Positions 44,770 through 55,010 of a DNA stretch of 64,000 nucleotides are shown one piece after another. Under the pieces are notes generated by a model. The model saw only the letters and a program-made list of their open reading frames with translations, did not search any database and was not told where the DNA came from. Location of the stretch: contig JAMZAV010004500.1 in assembly GCA_024449915.1 (NCBI GenBank), forward strand, positions 1-64,000, read 5' to 3'. This stretch comes from Sweltsa coloradensis. Taxonomy: Eukaryota > Arthropoda > Insecta > Plecoptera > Chloroperlidae. The position numbers and the translations under genes were made by a program. Within the stretch, counting starts at the first letter, position 1. The number at the start of each line of letters is the position of its first letter.

Positions 44770-44940
44770 AAAGACAAAAAATAAAGTTGATTTAATTTAC
44801 TTCATAAACAACTTCAAAATTAAGATTTAATTTATTCTCTTGATTCATTTTGGATCTCTTCAAAATGAATACCCTGCAATTGTTAACAATGCTCTGTGTG
44901 TTTTACTTCCCTTCTCCACTTAATACCTGATGTGTCGTGA
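44770..44940 (+). pseudogene. Duplicated hAT transposase segment (upstream copy)
   Basis: This is nearly the same as 46135-46290: AAAGTTGATTTAATTTAC, TTGGATCTCTTCAAAATG, CCTGCAATTGTTAACAATG and CTTCCCTTCTCCACTT. One frame gives NEYPAIVNNALCVLLPFST, the block that precedes the hAT dimerisation domain. After that the two copies diverge. It shows an internal direct duplication of about 155 bp within the element. Confidence 0.65.
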
Positions 44941-45299
44941 ACAGGTGTGAGGTGTGTCACAACTCACAAGTATTTGGTTTATTTATTGTTATATTGAAGT
45001 CTATCCACATACCGCCAAAGTTCTAAGGGCGAAATGAAAGTGAGTGACAGCTAGGGGTGTGCGAGTACCCAAAATTTCGACTAGTCACATTTAGTCTAGA
45101 ATTTGGTAAGTATTAAAAAAAAAACGCGATTTTGGTGGAGGTGCCGGGTAGCCTGCAGCAAATTCGCCCCAATTCGTACAAATGGTGGAGGTGCGTGTGT
45201 GAAAAAGTAAATATCGCGATGCATTTTTGATGCTACCTTACCAATCTTGTTTTTCGAAAGAAAAAAAAAGTGCTGTGGACATCAGCAATAAAGGAAGGC

Positions 45300-45600
45300 G
45301 ATATGTCAATTTTCCAGCAGCAATGAATGCCACAAGTAAGTTGGAAATAAAATCTAAAGATCAGTTTAAGAAAGATGTAATTCAACACTAGACCAGTCTT
45401 CAGGAGGGTTTGAAGAAATACTTTTCTTCTAATTCAACAAAGGGAATAGAATGGGTTATCTCTCCATTTGCAGTTCTACCCCTTCATGCACAAAGACTTG
45501 CGTCGGTAAAGTTGCGGACGCAAATATTGGCAAAGATGGAGGAAGTGTCTCCGGTGATAGTGTTTGGAGATCAATGGTAACGAAATGCAAACAAAAACCA
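45300..45600 (+). pseudogene. hAT transposase remnant, middle part
   Basis: Plus-strand frames read SKLEIKSKDQFKKDVIQH, then a stop, then TSLQEGLKKYFSSNSTKG and IEWVISPFAVLP. The KKYF...EWVxxPF order is typical of the region before the C-terminal part of ZBED5/FAM200-like hAT transposases. Stops and shifts make it non-functional. The catalytic RNase H-like residues could not be located. Confidence 0.5.
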
Positions 45601-45737
45601 GTCCTAAATAACTCGAATAAATTATTCTAGCACAAATAGAGCATTTCTAGATAGAAAACCGCATTTATTAAATTTTGTGTTTTTGGCAACCTGCAACGTA
45701 TATAGTGGTCAAAAGTCTCAAAATTTACCATCCACTT

Positions 45738-45792
45738 TGGAGTAGTGGCTAGCGAGAGGCATTCCTATGCTGAACGTCGCGGGTTCAAATTT
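45738..45792 (+). repeat. tRNA-like segment with A and B boxes
   Basis: TGGAGTAGTGG (45738-45748) and GGTTCAAATTT (45782-45792) resemble Pol III A and B boxes at tRNA spacing. The A box begins four bases after CACT. No complete cloverleaf could be drawn. Likely a SINE head inserted in the hAT element. Confidence 0.4.
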
Positions 45793-46134
45793 CACTTGAT
45801 TTTTATGAACTTTTTTGCAACTTTTTACTCAATTTTTAACGTTACTTGCCTGCTTTACTGTATGTTGGTACAAATTTTTTTGATAAAATATTCATTTTCT
45901 GATACAAAAAAGAGAGGGTTGACATTTGCGTCACATCCAGAGTATCCGCAACTTTACCAAAATATCTAGCAGTCTGCTAATGCAGCTACCTTTGTGCATA
46001 AGGTTTTTATAGCCCTATGATTTAACACATATATTTGCGTTAGTCCGTCATTTTTAACTAAACGCAACTTTGCGCCAGTAAATCTTTGTGCTGGTGGACA
46101 CATAAACGACGTGTCAGACGTAACGTATCCAGAA

Positions 46135-46439
46135 AAAGTAAAGTTGATTTAATTTACATCATAAACAACTTTAAAATCAAGATTTAAAGAGGTCTCTTTT
46201 GATTCATTGTGGATCTCTTCAAAATGAATACCCTGCAATTGTTAACAATGCTGTGTGTTTTACTTCCCTTCTCCACTTGATACCTGTGTGAGGCAACTTT
46301 CTCAACTTTAAAAACAATAAAGTCACAGAACAGATCCAGACTACTTGATGTTGATAGTGAGATGCACGTCGGTCTGTCTACCATTCACCCTCGTACTGAA
46401 AAACTGTGTGAATTACATCAGTCCCAGGTAACCCACTGA
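46135..46439 (+). pseudogene. hAT transposase C-terminal dimerisation (hATC) domain
   Basis: From 46281 to the TGA at 46437 the frame reads YLCEATFSTLKTIKSQNR, then SRLLDVDSEMHVGLSTIHPR and TEKLCELHQSQ, the hATC signature. An in-frame TGA at 46278-46280 sits just before YLCE, and a frameshift lies further upstream. The segment is near the right TIR, as expected for the 3' end of a transposase gene. The intact protein would dimerise to cut and paste the element. Confidence 0.8.
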
Positions 46440-46857
46440 TAAGGAAGCACGTGACATTTGCACATTGGCACATACATTGGTAAATAACTGTTGATATAAT
46501 ATTGTAATTTGCAAAATGAAACAAAAAGTTTGTTTAATCTGGTTAAATATTATTTCGTTGAAATGTGGGTACACCCTCGTAAGTGTGTCGCGTAAAGACA
46601 CGTACTCAACATGTGTGTCGCAGCAGAAAAAAGGTTGAGAACCGCTGACGTAGACAATACGCAGTATATTCAAATTAATAACACCTACACACACCAAATA
46701 GCTTAGTAACTGGGAAGCAGTGTTGGGTAAGTGCCTTTAAAAATGGACCTAGTTCCAGTTAAAAGTTCCTCATAAAAAAGGAACTCTTTCCATGGAAAGA
46801 GCTGAATACAGTGGATGAATGTTGAACACATTTACTTTTAAAAGCCCAAATTACTTA

Positions 46858-47225
46858 CCCCCCGTCTGGGCCCGGGGTAGAATTTGGCCCAGAGCATGGC
46901 TCTGCTGATCGTAAAAGGCGATTCAAGAGAAAAAGTCCACCTCGCAAACATCAGCTAGAAAGAGAGGAGTATCTTACTCCCCGAAAGTAGAGGCGAGCTC
47001 TGGCAATCGTCGTCGGGGACCTTGTCCCCTTCCCTTGACGACCCCCCGGCGACGATGACAATGACACAACAAACGATGACAAAGACGATGACGACCGCGA
47101 CGTGAGAAATCCCCCTTCCTCCCCTTACCCGTGGCTGGTTCTGACCAGCATGGGCCCCTCCCCCCCCCCCCCCTTAGGCTAGAGTGGTGCATTATGACCT
47201 AACGGTTGACGCGTCCTTAATCCAA
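46858..47225 (-). repeat. Dispersed repeat family F, copy 1
   Basis: This is the reverse complement of 60718-61085 over the whole length: CCCGGGGTAGAATTGGCCC-like end, CGATTCAAGAGAAAAAGTCC, CAGAGCTCGCC, GACGATGACAATGACA, TGGTTCTGACCAGCATGGG, poly-C, and TAGAGTGGTGCATTATGACC. ORFs called here, such as 46974-47192 minus, are repeat-derived. Confidence 0.75.
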
Positions 47226-47546
47226 ATAAACCAAAATACTTACCTAATTATTGTACGTGTGCAAAACGATGAGAAACCTAGGCTTCACTGTTTCCAGGAC
47301 GAGCACAATCAGCCCATGTGTTGACAGACGCCATCTTGCAATTCCGACCGATTGAGTCAAACTAACTAATTCAACTATGACCATTATATTATAATTTCGA
47401 ACAAAATACAGTTCACATATTTAAATAATTTAATAAAAATAATGCTTAAGCTTAACTCTTAATGAAATGGAAAAATGTCATTTCTTATCCTGCATAAAAT
47501 TAATAGTTTTACTTTTGACTATAAGAATTAATTTGGCACTATGTTT

Positions 47547-47775
47547 CTGCGATGCTTTGGAAATTTTTGGTGAAGGATACTTTTGACTACCTTCTTGCGA
47601 TGTTCCTGCGATGCTTTGGCAAATGGCGGCTTTTGACTACCTTTTCGCGATGTTTCTGCGACTTTAAAAGGAGGTAATATATTACCTGTGATTTTTTTTC
47701 TATGTTTCCATGAAGAATACTTGTGACTGCTTTTTTGCGATGTTCCTGCGACTCTTTAAAAGGTCGCAGGAAGGT
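47547..47775. repeat. Imperfect minisatellite-like tract
   Basis: The words GCGATGTTCCTGCGA, GCGATGCTTTGG and TTTTGACTACCTT recur four or five times at 45-70-bp spacing. Units are uneven in length. A short inverted word TTTAAAAGGTCGCAGG also lies at the right end. Confidence 0.5.
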
Positions 47776-47921
47776 TTCCAAAACATAGTCAGTGTTTTGA
47801 ATATGTTTCAGATAGGTTTTAAATATGTTTTGGCAAAGTGACGACCTTTTGGATAAGTTTTGGCGAAGATTTTACGATGTAAAATTTTTGTAAGGGCAGT
47901 TCCAAGTTCCTCTAAAACTAG

Positions 47922-48620
47922 GAAACGCTCAGTTGGACGCGTTGATAAGCGAGCACGTGCTATAGCTAGACCCACATTGCACATTTTATTAAATTTAAAA
48001 AATTACGACGTTCGCGTTTCCAGTATTATTTATTATTGCCAAGGTATTTGGGTAAACCCGTGTTTAAATCTTTACTTTAAAATCCACCGCCATCTAGAGG
48101 ACCTTGACTCCTTGGGAAAACTTTAAACTCTTTGTTGACAAATAATAGACTGCTTCCTCGAAAGTATTTTGATTACTTCTAGGTGGCAGTGCATTAGAAA
48201 CTTCGCGCGTCTTTTCGTTGCCATGGCAACGTTACTTTTGTTATAATGTAATTTCCATCTACACTACTTATCGGATCAAAATAAAATTAACATATTCGTG
48301 ACCGGACGGACATTCTAAATGATTTGGCTATCTCAGATTTTGTCGCCGTTGAGTTTGAAAAAAAAACTTTCGATTAACTTTAATGTAACTTTTTAACTTT
48401 TTGAACGATTTTGCCACAAAACTAATGGCATTCAATCGAGAACAAAACTTGCGGATGGTGAAAATTTCAACTCGATCCGAGCCTCCGTTCGAACGTTATC
48501 GCGAGACATACAAACAAAAAAAAAAACAAACAAACAAACAAACAAAAAAAAAAACAAAACCAGTGACTATTTTTTCCGGCAGAGTCAAATGGAAACGCTC
48601 GCTTCGCTCGCTTAATAAAA
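47922..48620 (+). mobile_element. CTAGG-type element of about 700 bp, third type
   Basis: The head CTAGGAAACGCTCAGTTGG, then GCGTTGATAAGCGAGC, corresponds in layout to the CTAGG/CTCATCC elements. The tail AACGCTCGCTTCGCTCGCTT, preceded by an (A)nCAAACAAACAAAC tract, corresponds to their tails. The interior differs. It lies within the 46718-51273 hAT element. The Lys/Thr-rich ORF 48401-48628 is the tail sequence. Confidence 0.55.
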
Positions 48621-48639
48621 GGAGCTAGGGCGTTCTTAA

Positions 48640-51060
48640 GTTCCTTTCCAAATGGAACTGTCCTAAAAAGTTCCTTTTTTCAATAGGTACTCTAACCATT
48701 TTTATTTAGATCTTCTCGAGAGGGTCAATGATTAGTAGATATCCGAATTTTTACTTAAAACCGATGTAACGGTACAGGCCTTGGCCCTAGATAATTTTAT
48801 TTTTTGTAATGAAAATCGTAATAATTTGCATAAATGTCTCATCAAGAAACCAGCGGATAATTTTCGGACTTTAATCAATAAGTGAATATATCGTCATGTG
48901 TGTGATAATTTGCATATACCTATGCAAATTACAAGCAGCTAGCCTGCTACATCAACCTAGGGTTGATTTTGTGCCACATTCCATAGTGGAGCGAAGGCTC
49001 ATGTTTTTGGTTTGGCGTTTACGAGTGTGGCCTATTCGTGACGTCACGCCCATGATAAATCTGTACCGAGCTAGAATTCGGCAGAGGCTTCACAATTTCA
49101 CCCTGTGCGGTAGGATTTGGAAATCGGCGAACTCCGAGAAAACGCAGCTCAGGAATGCGAATGTTAGTCGAGATTTTCGGGTGGCGGAGTCCACCAATGG
49201 CAAAGGCAAACCAGAACGAGCTCGCGCCATAGCAAATTTTGAACCCCTAACCAATGAGTGTGCTGGCGGAAGAGCACCCGGTATCCGGTGACGCTGGCTT
49301 CTGCAAACCTGCGGAATCGACAGCAGGACACTCCTAGGCGAACCAGTGACTGAGCCAGTTGCTTTTGTCACGAGCTCCAGGGTTTTGCCGGAACACCGAG
49401 GCGTCGCACGGAGAGCCATGGCTACAGCAAGAGCCCCGCACCTAATGGGGAAGGCCAAGTGGCAAAGGAGAGAGGTTCAACTTTATTAAGATTTTTATAT
49501 AAACAACTTCAACCCCACGGGCAACGTTTTGGTGATCCACTAGCTTCATGGTGATCCCGAAAGAAAGCGTCGTTCCGATGACGACCTAGGCAACCACAAT
49601 ATGGTTAACCCTAATTTATAAAGCTTCGGGGAGCATTGTCTCAAGTCAAGTGTATCTTTACGATCTTTGGATCACTTTTGCGGTGTCGTATACAGGGTGC
49701 ACGTGTTATGTGCCGATAATAATTGACCCACGTGGTCGTACAAATACCACCATGCAGGCGTGTAGCCGCATCTCTCTCTCCTTCCAGAACTTTGAGATCC
49801 AGCTTTGACCGGCATCTGCCTTCGTGTGCCGTAGCGCCCGAAGAGAGGCGTCGAGACGCCAAGGTCGCCGTCCACACGGAACGCTCACGCGACGCGTCTA
49901 CGCTTCCTCCGGACCATCAAATCGACGTCATCATCACCATCACCCTCCCCCTTGCGTCAAGCAAGAAGACGACGGAATAGGATGGACAATGACGTGGAAC
50001 AGTGATGAGTAAACAGCAAATGCTGATTGGTTTTATGTTATGATTATCATGTACCTCTGTTCAATACCACCTAAGTAACTGATAAACTTGATTGGGCCCA
50101 ACAGTAAATTCACTAGTAGGCCTACTAATTTAACTTCCTTGTGTAACTTAGAGCCAACTTTTTAAATTATACATCCACTAAATTCAACCTTGATTTTGCT
50201 TGAGACGGTGCATGTGCAACCTTGCCTCCCTAATTTCATTTATTCATAAGTAGTAGACCCTCAGTCTACGAGTAGGCGGTGCTGAACCGCATAGTCTAGG
50301 TACGAGCGAACGTGACGACCCAGGGACCTGACGCTGTAGATCTCCATCGGCGCGGCTCATTGCCAGCACACGCGGTAAGGCTGGTGGTCCACCCCTCCTT
50401 GGGTAGGACACCAGGCGGTGCTGAGCCTGTGTTGCCATTGCTTGTCCATGTGTAAATGTTTTGCTAGGGCTGTTTCCTTTTCTAAGAATCTCGTGAATAA
50501 GCTAGCTGGAGGGCAACACAATAGTTTCGCTACTCGCCGGCCTAAAGTGATTATTAATTTAATTGCGAGTGTCGAACACTCTGGCACAGGTCGGTTCTCC
50601 GGGCAAGGAGTAGCAAGGTGTCTTCCCTTGTTAGGTCGCTAGGCAGCAACTTTCAAGGATAGGCAACAAGGTGAAGGCACACCGAGTATTTGCAAAGAAT
50701 GCATAAAATATGGTGTGAATCAATTTTGAATGATCTTTGGGTCGTTGCATTATGTGGTGTTCACCACCCATGTTGGTTGCAAAACATGGAGCAGTGCCTC
50801 ATCATCGACACGACGCAACTACCTAAAAGATCATTCAAAACTAAAGGATGATTGTATTGAAAAGAATGAAGTTTAGCTGGCAATGCGACTAATGATGGTG
50901 AGAAACCCACGGGGGATGGGGGTTGATCACTGAGTTGTGGGAATGGGGATAGGGGGTTGACAAGAATTTAGAACAAAAGACAAATTTTAGATTTCCAGGA
51001 AACTTAGTATTTCACAATCCCTTCATCTTGTAAGTAAACTATGACCTAAATGATGACTAC
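48640..51060. other. Unassigned interior of the 4.6-kb hAT element
   Basis: Many short ORFs overlap on both strands, for example 48896-49291 plus against 49090-49458 minus, and 49723-49980 plus against 49641-49877 minus. None shows a hAT or other recognised domain. A GC-rich stretch from 49300 to 50640 differs in composition from the A/T-rich surroundings and could be a captured sequence. Confidence 0.35.
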
Positions 51061-51379
51061 CCTTAAATTTGTACAGTCAAGTTATGAAAAAGGAACTTAT
51101 GAAAATAAGTTACAGATCCTGGAAAATTGGAACTATGGCGTTCCTTAGTTCCTGTCTGGAAAAAATGAACTAGTTCCTTCCTTAGTTCATTCAAGTAAGT
51201 TAGTTAGTTATTGGGGTTTTAGGGCACAAAACAGTAAAGTTATCAGTGCCCATTTAGTTCCTACCCAACTCTGCTGGCAAGTTACCCAGAAAAACATAGA
51301 AGCAGTTATATGGATATCACTATTATTTAACCGAGTCCGAAGTTATCCAGAAAAACATAAAAGACAGTTACTATATGGA

Positions 51380-53744
51380 TAGGGGTGTGCAAATCCACGA
51401 AATTTGGATTCGAGTCAATTTTAGCAGATTCGAGTTTTCAAAGTATTCAAAACTTTTGAATTTCCTGCCGTTTACCCGCGTCTATCAGCCGCGAATTAGG
51501 TCATGAAATTTTAAACAAAGCTTTTTTTCAAAGTTTTGGTGGAGGTGCCGGGTAGGTAGTCAAAATTAAATTAATCCTGGGCTCCTGGCTGGTTCATAAT
51601 ATGGTGGAGGTGCCAGGTCATAAAACGCAATTGTGAGATCGTAATAATTCGAGAAAACAAGGAACACTAGAGCAGCCAAGTGGTCGAACCGCGAACTGTT
51701 ATTTCGGGGGTACTGATCGCGGAACATCATGCAAGAGGTATGGGTTTCTCACATATATCCCGACCTAACACTAAGAAATAATGTTCGGTGCCACAGTGCT
51801 CATCAAAGAAAACATATAATATATACTTTAATTTATTTCCAAATGATACAAAATGAGGAATGAGTGGAAAAGGGTACTGTTAATTGCGAAACCAATCACT
51901 AAACACACGTGTGTCTGCAGTCTGCACTTTCGTGGTTTCGAACAGCATTGTTCTGCTGAGTAATAGGCTTATACTACCGGCGAGTTATTTTTCTGGCAAT
52001 TTTATATTATGCACATAACGTTTAAAGGTGGGGTAACATTAAAACGTTTACAATTTTTGTGGTAAAATAAACTTTTTGATTGACCTACTTGGTGTGTCTA
52101 GCCGGTGTCCTGAGTCCTGACACTGTCAAACTAGGAATATCCTACATAAAATTCAAATACGCCAATATAAAATCATTATGACAGTTCTAAATATTTAGTC
52201 CAGTAGTCCTACTCGGTACCTACATCTATTTGTAATTTAGGCCTTCACTTGTTATAATAATTGGCCTGGGACAAACACTTAAATGGGCCTACGCCACCAC
52301 TACAAGTGTTAGTATTTAAATGTGAATTTAAATGACTTTGCGCGGAGCTTTTACAGGCTGTGATTTTTTATTACTGAGTGTAAAATCAATCGTAAGGTCA
52401 GCCTTACGAATTATGCACTATTCGTCGTACGGTCATCGACGATACCACCTAACATATATGCTAATAGTTTAAAATATCACTGTGCATTGTGGCGAAGTGG
52501 TAGCGCGTTTGAGTTCTATGCAAAAGGTCGTCAGTTCAAATTGATGTTCGGTCGTTTTTTTTTATTGTTCTATTTAGACATATGTTTTTCAGCAAATGAT
52601 TTCATAACATTCGGCCTCGTCGCGGACGCATTTCTACGTCAAAAATAATAAAAGTGTTATGTGAAGTGAATCGCACTTCATGAACATAACACAAATGGCG
52701 TCTTAATTATTACGATGTGAAATAGTTTGTCAATGCATTTTTCGAAAGTGCAACTGACCGTAGGCCCTATACGCATTCATATTGGTGTGTATGTTTTTTC
52801 CCCTAAATTCGTTTTGGAAATAGTAAAAAGTGGTGTTATGTTTTTTATTGTATTTTCGCATTCCTCGCATTGCAATCCAAATAAAATCCATAGTAAATTG
52901 CAATAATACGTGCATAAGTCACCCCAGTTTTTATCTCGCATATACCACCTAGTGATTGCTCCTGCAGAAGTTAGAAAAAGTGGAAACACAATACTAGCAC
53001 TATTAATTCAGAAGAAATCATTTTTTTTAATATTGCAAGTATTGTTTTCGTTTTAGCTTGTTTTTATCAGCAACTTTTTAGTGAAAAGTGACTAAGAAGT
53101 AGTAAGAATGGAATTAACTGTGTGATTTTTAAAGCAAATATGAGAATATGGTTTTATTTAACCATTTGGCCGTGTTATTTTGGTTTTATTAAATAAAACC
53201 TAAACACACATCTCTACGCATTCATACAGCTGACCAACAGCCTGTCACATCACTGTAGGCCACACATTCATAGTTTTGCCATCATTGCCTGTGCAACCAC
53301 AAAGATGATGTGGTTTGCATTAAAAACTACTTCTCCCTCAATAAATGTCCGCGATCCTTCTCCAATCCATAATGGCTCGAATACTAACGAAGTGTATTTA
53401 CTTCCATTTTAAGCGTAAAACCACTTTTAATATGCGTTCAAACACAATGTTTTCAACGTTATTACATGTATTGCGTCTATGCTGTCTGCTTGACTACCGC
53501 CGAACGAGCGGCCATATTGACGAATGCGTGCGCTATCTACATTCTCTTGTTTCCTCAAATTGTTTGTACGCGATTAAGCTCAAAATACTTCATATCAAAA
53601 TATTGACATAACAAATGCACAATTTCGTAATTTTGGTGGAGGTGCCGGGTAGTCGAAATTAATCTGGTGGTAAAAACTGTCATCGAATCTTTGGAAAGAT
53701 TCGATTCGGATTTGAAATGAAAAACATAAATTCGCACACCCCCA
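51380..53744. mobile_element. 2.4-kb TIR element (AGGGGTGTGC ends)
   Basis: The left end AGGGGTGTGCAAATCC and right end ATTCGCACACCCCC are inverted. Subterminal GGTGGAGGTGCCGGGTAG occurs at 51539 and again at 53637. The uninterrupted tandem unit next to it provides an empty-site comparison, with about three shared bases (GAT) at the junction. A solitary 5' end of the same family lies at 45055-45150. No transposase was recognised. ORFs inside (52730-52989 minus, 53345-53611 plus) are unassigned. Confidence 0.65.
52490..52543 (+). repeat. tRNA-like segment
   Basis: TGGCGAAGTGGTAGCGCG is a textbook tRNA D-arm/A-box sequence and CAGTTCAAATTGA stands where the T-loop/B box would be. The acceptor arm does not pair, so this is a tRNA fossil or SINE head rather than a working gene. 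Confidence 0.45.
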
Positions 53745-53798
53745 GATATCACTATTATTTAACTGAGTCAACGAACAACCAAAGTCATAGTGAGTAGA

Positions 53799-54128
53799 AT
53801 GCGGTTGTGCTACCTACTTTTTTGCTTCCTATCGTCTCCATCATGGGCCTTGACATCCATTCAATATGTTGGCAAAGCACTGCTAAATGTACTTTTTCTC
53901 ATTGCAAAAGCTATACAAAAATGTTTGCAAATTGGTAAGGTAACGTTGCTTGCTGCTCAATGTGGCTGCTTTGTTGTACAAGAAATCCCCTGGACGGTGT
54001 CGCCTATGGCGACTCTGGACAAAGGTCGAATCATAAGTCAGACAGGATCAATCACACTTCAGTGCTTATCAACAGCTCTTGTTGACAACTTGATGGGAAG
54101 GTGTGGAAAATGGGAAGATCAAATATGA
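53799..54128 (+). CDS. Hypothetical 109-codon ORF with a signal-peptide-like start
   Basis: ATG at 53799 opens MRLCYLLFCFLSSPSWALTS, a hydrophobic stretch ending in a small-residue site that looks like a secretion signal. A second hydrophobic segment and several Cys follow, up to TGA at 54126. I do not recognise the family. GTAAGG at about 53935 could be a splice donor, in which case this is only a first exon. It lies right after the TIR element at 51380-53744. Chance ORF is a real alternative. Confidence 0.25.
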   Translation: MRLCYLLFCFLSSPSWALTSIQYVGKALLNVLFLIAKAIQKCLQIGKVTLLAAQCGCFVVQEIPWTVSPMATLDKGRIISQTGSITLQCLSTALVDNLMGRCGKWEDQI

Positions 54129-54559
54129 GAAATCTGCAAATACTTTCTTTTACACATATTAATTAGAAATCGGTGGTTGTCGAGGGGGGCCCTAGGTTGC
54201 GGTGCCTGTAAGCATGGCACACCTTGCACTATAGACAGTTATACCACTGCTTTTATGCCTTATTTACTACTCACAATCATGCAGATTCTCAAATCTGAGA
54301 AGAGCTATTCGCTAATCCGCACTGTTAAAAATTAACTACAATACAATATTTTCATATTCCAATGTACCATTCGTTGTTGTCTCTCCATGATTAAAGTCGG
54401 CCTATTTCTGCTGAGCAGGTCATAGAACATAATAGTATGTGATTTCAGCAAACACATTCCTTTGTTTATTGTCATTTAAATCAAAGTCGATTATGTAAAT
54501 GTCTTCAATGTCTATGTTTTCATTTTACATCGATGTCCAGCCATAAATAAATACATTCA
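54129..54559. other. Unassigned stretch
   Basis: A/T-rich, no recognised feature. Confidence 0.3.
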
Positions 54560-55010
54560 TATTTAGAGTCTACCCACTGTCATATAACTGATTTTCAGTG
54601 GGGGACATTAAACCAAAGCGACCAAGCCAACCCTGTAGGCCCCGACGCAATCGACGAGTGAGCGATAACCAACCAAAGATCAATCTTTTAAAATAGGAAA
54701 TATAGCAATCAGTGGTATGGACAGTGCGAACACATGTACCGGTAGATCAATGCCAGAATCAGCAAAGCCAATTCAGAACAACTTTGAATTTATTATATTA
54801 TGTGCCTCTTGGCTAGGATGGCTCCAAAGTCACCGTTTACTAATTCCTTAGCTAAGAACAATGTACAAAATAATACAATAGATGTTAGCACTAAACTAAA
54901 GTCCAAATGGGAAGTTAAAAAACTTCTGCATGTTGTGGGAATCGAACCCTGGACCTTCTGCATTGGAAGCAGAGATGCTAACCACAAGACCAACGAGCCA
55001 CACATATATA
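54560..55010 (-). repeat. tRNA-derived SINE, left copy
   Basis: Read on the minus strand: a head GTGTGGCTCGTTGG near 55010, A box TGGTCTTGTGG, anticodon-arm-like TCTGC-TTCCAAT-GCAGA (loop position 34-36 reads CCA), and B box GGTTCGATTCC. A body of about 370 bp follows, with a tail ending CTCTAAATA at 54560. The B box is a perfect consensus. The acceptor stem does not pair fully, so this is a SINE head and not a functional tRNA. The body matches 57302-57683 in inverse. Confidence 0.7.

Larger units (their letters stand above)
41649..46647 (+). mobile_element. hAT (Charlie-like) DNA transposon of 5.0 kb with nested insertions
   Basis: The left TIR is CAGCGGTTCTCGACC and the right end is GGTTGAGAACCGCTG at 46633-46647. 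The flanks ATGTAGAC (41641-41648) and ACGTAGAC (46648-46655) match at seven of eight positions. A transposase C-terminus is readable at 46281-46439 on the plus strand. Inside are a 53-bp-TIR MITE, repeat unit R, two CTAGG-family elements, a duplicated transposase segment and a tRNA-like sequence. Much of the 5 kb is therefore acquired DNA. Confidence 0.8.
46718..51273. mobile_element. hAT-type DNA element of 4.6 kb with nested insertions
   Basis: Its ends are CAGTGTTGGGTA and TACCCAACTCTG. The flanks CTGGGAAG (46710-46717) and CTGGCAAG (51274-51281) match at seven of eight positions. Subterminal regions on both sides repeat GTTCC/GGAAC words. No transposase was recognised, so it may be a decayed or non-autonomous copy enlarged by insertions at 46858-47225 and 47922-48620. 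Only 54 bp separate it from the previous element's duplication. Confidence 0.75.
51285..53765. repeat. Tandem duplication of about 62 bp, second unit split by an insertion
   Basis: GTTACCCAGAAAAACATAGAAG (51282) and GTTATCCAGAAAAACATAAAAG (51343) start two units. The first continues uninterrupted through TATGGATATCACTATTATTTAAC to GAGTC. The second is cut after TATATGGAT (51380) and resumes with GATATCACTATTATTTAAC at 53745. Confidence 0.75.

Noticed and set aside
46974..47192. His/Arg-rich ORF and its inverse counterpart at 60746-60985
   Set aside because: Both are readings of dispersed repeat family F (GAC/GTC-rich core).
48896..49458. Two opposed ORFs of 131 and 122 codons
   Set aside because: They overlap antisense over 200 bp within a hAT element. 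Neither shows a motif, so at most one could be real.
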